From Cloacimonetes bacterium UBA6081 (lineage in GTDB: Bacteria > Cloacimonadota > Cloacimonadia > Cloacimonadales > Cloacimonadaceae): DNA of 29,288 nucleotides. The stretch covers positions 1 to 29,288 of the forward strand of contig DIXL01000065.1 of assembly GCA_002428685.1 (NCBI GenBank). Reading direction: 5' to 3'. The notes beneath the pieces were generated by a model, which was not told where the DNA came from, made no database searches, and saw nothing but the letters and a program-made list of their open reading frames with translations. The position numbers were made by a program, and so were the translations under genes. Of the stretch, positions 15,975-23,468 are shown one piece after another (positions within the stretch are counted from its first letter, which is position 1; each line of letters begins with the position of its first letter).

Positions 15975-18900
15975 ATGCATAGATATCCTCGTAGGCAGGT
16001 TTGTTCTCTGCCGGTTAAGCATACTGCTTGGTTGGTGATGGCGTTATTGCTAATGCCATTTGCCTTGTTTGCCGCTCCCATTAGTCTTGTTTCGGAAACT
16101 ATGGATGCATTGTCGGTAAAGTTTGTTTTACCCGAATATAGTATGGAAAATACGACAGTCAATGGCCAAACCTGGCAAAAGATTGTAAGCGAAGAAGGAA
16201 CAGTTCACAGCATCGAAGGGATGCCAGAACTGAGAGTGTATTCTGTCGCAATTGCGGTTCCTGTGGATGGGGACTATTCTCTAAACGTTAGCAATACCAA
16301 AATTGAAACGCTAAGAAACATTAATATCATCCCTTCATCGTCAATGACCTTGGATGGAGATGAACCAATTTATAACCGGACACCCAATTACAAGGCTTAT
16401 AATAGTAAAGAGCCTTATCCCATAAACATAGTTGAGAAAGGCGAAGCAGCATTTGTAGGTAACCGTAAATTTATCCCCTTGATGATCTACCCCTTTCAAT
16501 ACAAGGCTCAAAGCAAAGAGCTGATAGTATTTAGCGAAATGTCCATATCTTTAACTATTCAGGGAACCAAGGCATCCACGAAAAATTGGCAGCTTCAGCC
16601 AAATCCTCTGGATATGGCAAGCCCTTCCTTTTTCTTGAATGAAAGCAGCTCCAAAGCATGGAGAAGGGAGAAAACTAAAGATAATAGCTATTCGTCCCCC
16701 AAAAATAACACAACCGGAGTAAATGAAATTCAGTTGATTGTAGATACTGAAGGGATATACAAAATATCGTATCAATACCTGATGAATTATATCACGCTTA
16801 TGGCAGATTCATTACAAATTGAGATGAATTGGAATCCGGCATCGGTGGATCCACGTTATCTGGAATTAAGTGATGAATACGGCCAGGTTCCTGTTCACTT
16901 TGTGGGTGAAAATGACGGCCAGTTTGATGTGAATGACTACTTTGAGTTTTTTGGAAATGGGCATAGGGGTGATGTTACGTATATGGACGACTACACCTCT
17001 GAAAATGTTTATACACTAAAGCTTAAGGATGGCTATGGCGCGCGCATGGTAGTGGAAAATGGGGGATTGATAGAATCAGCTTCCATAAACTATATAGTTC
17101 CGGATGCCTATGAAGAAACAGTTCATTTTGAACAGCAATTAGTTAGCGACAAACTGGGAAGGGGATGGTCGTCTTCAAATCCATCATACTACAAGGAAGA
17201 TAACTGGTTTTGGCGGAAGATAAATGCGCCAAATCTGGATATCGTTCCCATAGAACTACAATATCCAAAGGATACTGCGATCAGAACAGCATCTGCCAAA
17301 GTGGCAATGATGGGTTTAACCTATTCAGAAAGCCTTACCAGCGGCGAATATGATCATGAAACATCAATCCGCCTGAACCAAGCAATGATAAACAGCCATA
17401 CTTGGATTGGGCAGACGGAGAAGATATTTGTAAATCAAAGCCCCATTTCAAACACTTTCCTAAACCATGGCGTAAATAACTTCTACATAAGTTTGTCCGG
17501 AAATACCGTTATGGGTGATAGGGAACAGGTGATGCTGGACTGGGCGGAAATAACCTATTGGCGTGAATATAAGACAGATCAAAACTACATAAAATTTACC
17601 AAACCTTCCAATCGTCCCAATGGGCTTTATCAGTTTGAGGTTAGTGGTTTCAGTCGCCCCGACGTTTCAGTATATAAAATTGGTTCGAGCATATTCAGCA
17701 ATTTGCAGATAGAGCCTTTTAATCTGCAGGGTGATGCACCCTGGACTGTAACTCTGCAAGACAGCGTATCTTCAACCGCAGTAAGGTATTATGCCACTAC
17801 CGAAAACCTTAAGAGACTCCCGAAAGCTTGCAGACTAAATATCCCCAGTGATTTACGAAATCCTATGACTCAGGCAGATATGATTGTAGTAACCCCTTTT
17901 CAATTTATAAAAGATGAGGGGACACTGCAACTGAAAAACTTGTGGGAGTCTAAGGGCTATAGCATAGAAATAGTGGATATCCAAGATATTTATGACGAGT
18001 TTAACTCCGGGATAGTAAGTGCCGAAGCGATTAAAGAGTTTATTACTTATGCTTATAATAATTGGAGTGATCCCCAACTAAGCCATGTCCTACTATTGGG
18101 TGAAGGGGTGGATGATACTCGCGATAACAGCTCTTCCCGGATATATAACCTGATTCCGGTAAAGAAAACCTGGACATATAAACATGGAGCCACGGCCAGT
18201 GATAACTGGTATGGAACGATAGTTGGCACTGATACCGTTCCAGATGTTTCCATATCCCGTATTGGTGTATGGAAAGCAACTCAGATCTCTGATTATGCTG
18301 CTAAGGCAATCGCCTACCACAATAATCCTACCACCAACCGACTTTGGAATAGCCACCTTACCTTTACTTCAGGCGGTAAAATATCCGATACTTATGATAT
18401 TTTTGCCCAACAATCAGAACGCATCAGACGCAAAAGTGTTCCGCAGGATTTTCGGGTAACCAGAGTCTATACCTCCACTCAAACGGTAAGTCCTGACTAT
18501 TTTGGAGGGACTTTTAATTTGAAGGATGCCATCAATAGTGGTACTCAGTATGTTCAATTTATGGGGCATGGTGGCGGAAGAATCTGGGCAGATTATAACT
18601 TGTTCAATTTTAATGATGTTGCCACGTTGAATAACCAAACTTACCCGGTAGTGCTTTCCTTGGCTTGTTATGCTTCTGCTTTTGATACAAGCGGCTCGGC
18701 ATCGATTAGTGAAGCTCTTGTCTTGCAGCCTAATAAGGGAGCTATCGGTACTGCTGGTTTTAGCGGATTGGGTTACGAGGTTCATGATGAACCTTGGGGT
18801 CTGGCATATTGTGAAGCACTATTTAAACAAGATTTTCCCAACATCGGGGAAGCCAATATCTTTGCTCTTGCCAGGTTTTTTTCTACAGTATCATCCCCCA

Positions 18901-21050
18901 ATGCCAGATACGCCCTAACCAACGGCTTTGCATATTTGGGCGATCCGCTGATAAAACTAAGAAAACCGATTACAGAAATCCCTGTTTGGGCAGATAATCA
19001 TGTCTTAGCCGCAAACCAACCACTTGTTGCCAGAGCAACATTTCCTCCCGGAGTAAACTCGGCTCGTTTATTCATTATGAAAGAAAACGAGAAGATAATA
19101 AATGTCCCTTATGATTTGCCCGTTTTTCCAGATGGGAGTTTTACTGCAACCTATACCAATTCAGATACTACTGCTACCAACTACACACGCAAAATCTATA
19201 TTGCAGGTTATTCAGCCACAGATGAATATGTGGGACGTTCTATATTTAGCGTAGGCAGGCCGGGTGTCGTTCATAAAGAATTTGTTCCTGCTGAACCTAC
19301 CTGGGCAGATTCAATCAGATTTACGGCCAAAGTATTTACGCCTTATCCAGTCATCAGTTTAATCTGCAAGACCCGCATCGATAGCGCAGGCACAACAATA
19401 AACTGGCAGGAATTTCCCATGCAGGTTTCCCAATCTGACAGCACCTTATTTACTACTACAGCAGCTTTAGCTCCGCAGAAAACAGGTAAAGAGATATTTT
19501 ATAAGTATGTTCTCCAAACAGAAGATGGTAATTCGGAATCCTATCTGGAGAGTTTAGTGGTTAAGGGTCCCGATCTGTTTTTGCAGGATATTGCGCTTGA
19601 ACAAGTTGGCGACCAGATGGTGCTGAAGATTTTGGGGACCAATGTGGGTGATGCCACATCAGGGACTACAGACTTAAGGCTTTATGCAGGGCCTACTCCA
19701 ACAAGTCTTGTTCTTGTCTCTACTCAGGACTATGCTCCTCTGAATGTGAATGAACTTAGATGGGACACCATTCCCCTTAGCAGTTTGCCCAATTCCAATC
19801 TGTATCTGGAAGCAAGAGTAAATTCGTCTAATGCCTTTCCAGAATGGCATGTTTTTATAAATATAAACAACTGGATCAGCATACGGGTTCCGTTAAACTA
19901 TCATCAGGTTGACAATTCTGGAGCAAGCATTGGCAGTATCGATCAAAACCTGAGCTGCACAATTCCCGCAAATTTAGTTCCACAAGGAACACAAGCTCTT
20001 TTTGCGATTAATGCATTTGGGAATCTCCCTCCGTTAAATCAGCCGGATGTCCATTCACTTATGTTGCGCACTGTTGATGCCATATCCTTAAACCAGTCGT
20101 CTGTGCCCTATGAAATCCAAGTGTTGACAGCGGGAATTGTGGATTCTCTGGGAGTTTTACCCGAGGGGAAAAGGTTCACTTTAAACTTTTACTATCATCC
20201 CACCGATGCGAGCACCCAAGATACTGAAGGGACAAACACCTTTAAGATATACAGGTATAACGAGGCTTTTCAAAAATGGTCTATGCTAGGTGGTTTTACT
20301 AATGTTGTAGATAATACAGTTAGCTTTGAAGTCAATCGAACCGGTGTTTACAGCATATTTCGCAATACGGATACTCAAGCTCCCTCTATTGATGTAAACG
20401 TGCAAGAGCAAGAGTTTACCGTGGGTGGTTATGTTGCAGGGAACGGAGTGGTTTCACTACTATTATCTGATGCCAATGGTATAGACGTGATAGACAATTC
20501 TGTTAAATTGTTTATAAACGGTGCTCAAATTCCGCAAGATGATTATGTGATCTCTATAAACAAAGAGAATATTAACCGTGTTCCCATAAAATACCAGCTT
20601 GCCCTCAGCCGCGGAACTCATGAACTAAAAGTTGTTTGCAGGGACTTGAACGGCAACCCCAGCCCACCTTGCGATATCCAGTTTGTGGTTAACGATAAAT
20701 TTGACGTTGTAAACTTGGCTAATTATCCTAATCCAGTTCTGGGAGCTGGGCCTATCACAGGAGCAGTAGATCCCAAAAACCAGGGTAGAACTCGCTTCAC
20801 TTATGTGCTAACCGACGGTGCTGATGAAGTAACTATTAAGGTTTATACTATTAGTGGCAGGTTAATAAAAACATTTAGCAATCTACCTGTGGGGGTAGGC
20901 TATCATGAGTATCCCAGAACAGTATATGGCTGGGATTGCAAAGATGAATTGGGCTACACTCTGGCTAATGGCGTATATTTTTACCGGATTATTGCCCGTA
21001 AAGGCGGTAAATCGATTGAAAAAACCCAAAAAATGGCGATCTTAAAATAG
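15975..21050 (+). CDS. gingipain-like (C25) peptidase with T9SS sorting domain
   Basis: A large secreted protein of 1691 residues. A signal peptide (hydrophobic core about 17-34, ending FALFA-AP) precedes a propeptide-like region (about 35-230). The C25 catalytic domain lies at about 635-985; its predicted Cys/His dyad is His865 in FMGHGGG and Cys898 in SLACYAS. Ig-like and beta-rich segments follow (about 985-1575). The C-terminal about 110 residues (LANYPNPV, then IKVYTISGRLIKTF, ending QKMAILK) match a type A T9SS sorting/FlgD-like domain, so export through the outer membrane and surface attachment are expected. ATG 15975 is preferred over 15954: a GGAG precedes it by 11 nt, whereas 15954 has no site. 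The substrate is unknown; protein or peptide breakdown is an inference. The PorV-like gene follows at once. Confidence 0.9.
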   Translation: MHRYPRRQVCSLPVKHTAWLVMALLLMPFALFAAPISLVSETMDALSVKFVLPEYSMENTTVNGQTWQKIVSEEGTVHSIEGMPELRVYSVAIAVPVDGDYSLNVSNTKIETLRNINIIPSSSMTLDGDEPIYNRTPNYKAYNSKEPYPINIVEKGEAAFVGNRKFIPLMIYPFQYKAQSKELIVFSEMSISLTIQGTKASTKNWQLQPNPLDMASPSFFLNESSSKAWRREKTKDNSYSSPKNNTTGVNEIQLIVDTEGIYKISYQYLMNYITLMADSLQIEMNWNPASVDPRYLELSDEYGQVPVHFVGENDGQFDVNDYFEFFGNGHRGDVTYMDDYTSENVYTLKLKDGYGARMVVENGGLIESASINYIVPDAYEETVHFEQQLVSDKLGRGWSSSNPSYYKEDNWFWRKINAPNLDIVPIELQYPKDTAIRTASAKVAMMGLTYSESLTSGEYDHETSIRLNQAMINSHTWIGQTEKIFVNQSPISNTFLNHGVNNFYISLSGNTVMGDREQVMLDWAEITYWREYKTDQNYIKFTKPSNRPNGLYQFEVSGFSRPDVSVYKIGSSIFSNLQIEPFNLQGDAPWTVTLQDSVSSTAVRYYATTENLKRLPKACRLNIPSDLRNPMTQADMIVVTPFQFIKDEGTLQLKNLWESKGYSIEIVDIQDIYDEFNSGIVSAEAIKEFITYAYNNWSDPQLSHVLLLGEGVDDTRDNSSSRIYNLIPVKKTWTYKHGATASDNWYGTIVGTDTVPDVSISRIGVWKATQISDYAAKAIAYHNNPTTNRLWNSHLTFTSGGKISDTYDIFAQQSERIRRKSVPQDFRVTRVYTSTQTVSPDYFGGTFNLKDAINSGTQYVQFMGHGGGRIWADYNLFNFNDVATLNNQTYPVVLSLACYASAFDTSGSASISEALVLQPNKGAIGTAGFSGLGYEVHDEPWGLAYCEALFKQDFPNIGEANIFALARFFSTVSSPNARYALTNGFAYLGDPLIKLRKPITEIPVWADNHVLAANQPLVARATFPPGVNSARLFIMKENEKIINVPYDLPVFPDGSFTATYTNSDTTATNYTRKIYIAGYSATDEYVGRSIFSVGRPGVVHKEFVPAEPTWADSIRFTAKVFTPYPVISLICKTRIDSAGTTINWQEFPMQVSQSDSTLFTTTAALAPQKTGKEIFYKYVLQTEDGNSESYLESLVVKGPDLFLQDIALEQVGDQMVLKILGTNVGDATSGTTDLRLYAGPTPTSLVLVSTQDYAPLNVNELRWDTIPLSSLPNSNLYLEARVNSSNAFPEWHVFININNWISIRVPLNYHQVDNSGASIGSIDQNLSCTIPANLVPQGTQALFAINAFGNLPPLNQPDVHSLMLRTVDAISLNQSSVPYEIQVLTAGIVDSLGVLPEGKRFTLNFYYHPTDASTQDTEGTNTFKIYRYNEAFQKWSMLGGFTNVVDNTVSFEVNRTGVYSIFRNTDTQAPSIDVNVQEQEFTVGGYVAGNGVVSLLLSDANGIDVIDNSVKLFINGAQIPQDDYVISINKENINRVPIKYQLALSRGTHELKVVCRDLNGNPSPPCDIQFVVNDKFDVVNLANYPNPVLGAGPITGAVDPKNQGRTRFTYVLTDGADEVTIKVYTISGRLIKTFSNLPVGVGYHEYPRTVYGWDCKDELGYTLANGVYFYRIIARKGGKSIEKTQKMAILK

Positions 21051-21059
21051 GTGGGCAAA

Positions 21060-22070
21060 ATGAAAAAGATACTAGTCCTGTTTGCACTCGTAGTAGTTTG
21101 TTGCATACCCTTGACAGCCGGTCGCTATGCCGGTGATTTTATGATGATTGGAGCTGGAGTAAAAGCTTTGGGAATGGGGGGAGCTTTTTCTGCTTTGGCT
21201 GATGATGGCTCTGCAATCTATTGGAATTCCGCTGGATTAAGCCACATACGCGATTCTGAGATATCAGCCATGCATGCATTTCTTTACAATGGCCTGGCCT
21301 CTTACGATCACATCAGCTTTGTTCAACCCTTGCCAAACGAAGTATCAATCGGATTAAATTTTACCCGCTTAACAGTTAGCGATATCCCTCATTTTGATGA
21401 GAGATACTTGATTGGAACCAATGTGGATCAACGCATCAATGATTCTAACTATCACCTTCCCGGAGTCCCGGATAGCAAATTTAACAGCTACGATGATCTT
21501 TACCAGTTTTCTTTTGCCAAAAATCTGCATTATGATGCCAATATGGGATGGCTTTTTTTTGAAGTCCCCTTCGATTTTAGCTTTGGAGGAACCATTAAAC
21601 TCATAAAAAGGGCAATATGGGATAACACAGGGACAGGAACTGGTGTAGATTTTGGCTTTAAGACAAAGACAGATCTGGCAGTCATTTTTGACCAGGAATC
21701 TTTTGGAGACCTTCATTTCGGGGTAAATTTCCAGGATATAGCAGGCACGGAAATTGCTTGGGATACCGATAGTGAGCTGCGAGACGAGATATTGTTCAAC
21801 ACCAAGGTTGGGGTGGCTGTGGTTCAGCCTGTTCCACAATTAAAATCAATCGTAAGCGTTGCTTATGATTATGATTATGTATATGCCGGAAGCAGTCACT
21901 ATGGTTTGGATTGGGCCTACAAGGATTTAGGTAGCCTAAGAATTGGTTACCATGACACTAACTATAGTGCCGGTGCCACCATAAAACTCTATGGTGTTTT
22001 AGTAGATTATGCCATGATTACCAATCCTGTAGGGCTTACCAATCGGGTAGGCTTGCGGGTGAAGTTTTAA
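21060..22070 (+). CDS. PorV/PorQ-like outer-membrane beta-barrel protein
   Basis: A 336-residue protein with a signal peptide (MKKILVLFALVVVCC, cleavage near LTAG) and the hallmark N-terminus of the PorV/UPF0164 group: ALGMGGAFSALADDGSAIYWNSAGL. Alternating amphipathic strands continue to a terminal Phe (VGLRVKF), as in outer-membrane barrels. In T9SS, PorV shuttles CTD-bearing proteins to the attachment machinery (established in Bacteroidota); adjacency to a CTD-bearing C25 protease supports a similar role here. ATG 21060 follows AGGTGG by about 5 nt; a GTG at 21051 touching the previous stop is less likely. A general FadL/OmpP1-like barrel function is the alternative. Confidence 0.82.
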   Translation: MKKILVLFALVVVCCIPLTAGRYAGDFMMIGAGVKALGMGGAFSALADDGSAIYWNSAGLSHIRDSEISAMHAFLYNGLASYDHISFVQPLPNEVSIGLNFTRLTVSDIPHFDERYLIGTNVDQRINDSNYHLPGVPDSKFNSYDDLYQFSFAKNLHYDANMGWLFFEVPFDFSFGGTIKLIKRAIWDNTGTGTGVDFGFKTKTDLAVIFDQESFGDLHFGVNFQDIAGTEIAWDTDSELRDEILFNTKVGVAVVQPVPQLKSIVSVAYDYDYVYAGSSHYGLDWAYKDLGSLRIGYHDTNYSAGATIKLYGVLVDYAMITNPVGLTNRVGLRVKF

Positions 22071-22080
22071 AGGAGAAAAA

Positions 22081-22857
22081 GTGAAACACACCATAATTCT
22101 TCTGTCCCTGGTCTTATTCTCACTGGTAATTTCTTGTTCGGGGGATGATCCAGTCGATAAGGATACAATTCCACCAACCGCGCCCAAAATGATTCTCCAT
22201 AAAGGTGATACTGGTGATGACCCTGTATATATTGATAATGCCTGGGTGTATTGGAATGACGAAAACAATGGAATAGATGCTGTTTCTGAGGGGGACTGGA
22301 TTAGAGTGCCCTGGGAACCTTTTATAGATACCGACCTAAGCCATGTAAAGATATTTCGCTTTTCTCAATCTGAGCCTGCGCCTATGCTGATCAACACTGT
22401 TCCTGCAATAGACGATTATTACTTAGACCAATCTTCTTTGGTAGAAAGAGAATGGTACTCATATTTTATCGAGCTGTATGATGCCAGCGGTAATTACAGC
22501 GTATCGGATACAGCTTCATACGCCATTCTGGCAAAAAGCAATCTGGAGTATCCGGAAAATGGGCAGACAGTCAACACCTCAAATTTAAAACTTAGATGGA
22601 TCCGTGGAGACAGCGATACAACCCGTTTTAGGGTTTTAGTATGGGATAACACAGATAGATTAATTTACAGCCCTCTATATTTCTATACACCTGTGGTAGA
22701 GAATCCACCTCCACCGGAAGTGCCCTTCCCTGTTTTAACCCCTGCACCTGCTCCAGGCAGTGTGTTCCGCTGGCGTGTGGATTCCTATGATTGGGATGAG
22801 GAACATGGCATGTTCATGGGCTCGGAATCGCGGGAAAGAACGTTTACAATTGAGTAA
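22081..22857 (+). CDS. exported lipoprotein with FN3-like domains
   Basis: A 258-residue predicted lipoprotein. A short signal sequence ends at lipobox LVISC (Cys19), then SGDDPVDKDT. The rest is beta-rich, with one Ig/FN3-like block (about 30-155, including WVYWNDENNGIDAVSEGDWIR and ELYDASGNYSV) and a second (about 155-258, NLKLRWIRGDSDTTRFRV and VFRWRVDSYDWDEE) joined by a proline-rich loop (about 205-225). GTG 22081 has AAGGAG 5 nt upstream. It is just 10 nt after the PorV-like gene, so it may be surface-exposed and linked to the secreted protease (inference). No enzymatic motif is seen. Confidence 0.75.
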   Translation: MKHTIILLSLVLFSLVISCSGDDPVDKDTIPPTAPKMILHKGDTGDDPVYIDNAWVYWNDENNGIDAVSEGDWIRVPWEPFIDTDLSHVKIFRFSQSEPAPMLINTVPAIDDYYLDQSSLVEREWYSYFIELYDASGNYSVSDTASYAILAKSNLEYPENGQTVNTSNLKLRWIRGDSDTTRFRVLVWDNTDRLIYSPLYFYTPVVENPPPPEVPFPVLTPAPAPGSVFRWRVDSYDWDEEHGMFMGSESRERTFTIE

Positions 22858-22915
22858 CAATGGTAACATGTCTCAAGAGATAAGCTACAATATTTAGCTA
22901 AGTTACAGATTTATC

Positions 22916-22944
22916 TTGACTGTAATGGCAAAACTTAGAATTTT
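22916..22944 (+). promoter_or_regulatory. possible promoter before the SLBB-Wzz-ispE genes
   Basis: The 111-nt gap after the lipoprotein gene is the first break in the operon run. TTGACT (22916-22921) resembles a -35 box. A 17-nt spacer leads to AATTTT (22939-22944), a poor -10; TAGAAT at 22936-22941 is a better match but only 14 nt away. Promoter consensus in this lineage is not known to me. Confidence 0.25.
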
Positions 22945-22968
22945 ACATAAAATGAAGAAGAGGATAAC

Positions 22969-23454
22969 GTGAAGAGAACATTTTTAATGCTGCTGCTGGC
23001 AGGGTTAGCTATAGCCTTGTTCAGCCAAACAGCGGTTACATTTACGCCATCATCAAACATCTCTGCATACACTTACGAGGGTATTCGCAGCGGTGTGGAA
23101 AAGCTGAAAATGAACAATTACATTCTGGGTCAGGTATATAAACCAGGTTTATATGTTGTTCCGGATGACACGGATTTTTTAACTCTACTTGCTTTGGCAG
23201 GTGGACCCAGAGAAGATGCAAAACTTAGCAAAATCCGTGTGGTTCGTCCTTCGGCGGAGGGTGATAAAATTATCTGGGTAAACTTTAAAAAATACCTGGA
23301 AACCGGAGATACAACCTTAATCCCTGCCCTAAAACCCGGCGATACAATTGTCGTTTCCGGCACTATCTTCTATGCCTTCTCTCGTGTGACTGATTTCTTA
23401 TCCAAAGCAGCAATTGCACTTAGCGTTTACAACCTCGTAACTAATATAAAGTAG
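22969..23454 (+). CDS. small SLBB-domain exported protein (polysaccharide export-like)
   Basis: A 161-residue protein with a signal peptide (MKRTFLMLLLAGLAIALFSQ). The middle carries an SLBB motif, with the core NYILGQVYKPGLYVVPDDTD followed by LLALAGGPREDAKLSKIRVVR (about 48-90), as in Wza-type export proteins. A hydrophobic C-terminal stretch (about 140-158) could be a membrane anchor. It is much shorter than Wza (about 350-380) and lacks the poly-export domain that normally precedes SLBB. GTG 22969 has AAGAGG 5 nt upstream. The stop overlaps the next gene's possible GTG. It probably works with the downstream Wzz/BY-kinase in glycan export (inference). Confidence 0.78.
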   Translation: MKRTFLMLLLAGLAIALFSQTAVTFTPSSNISAYTYEGIRSGVEKLKMNNYILGQVYKPGLYVVPDDTDFLTLLALAGGPREDAKLSKIRVVRPSAEGDKIIWVNFKKYLETGDTTLIPALKPGDTIVVSGTIFYAFSRVTDFLSKAAIALSVYNLVTNIK

Positions 23455-23468
23455 TGGAAGGTAATTAT

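Noticed and set aside
15288..16022. 244-codon minus-strand reading frame opposite purD
   Set aside because: It is antisense to a clear purD, has no ribosome binding site, and has low-complexity His/Cys/Ser-rich content typical of a shadow frame.
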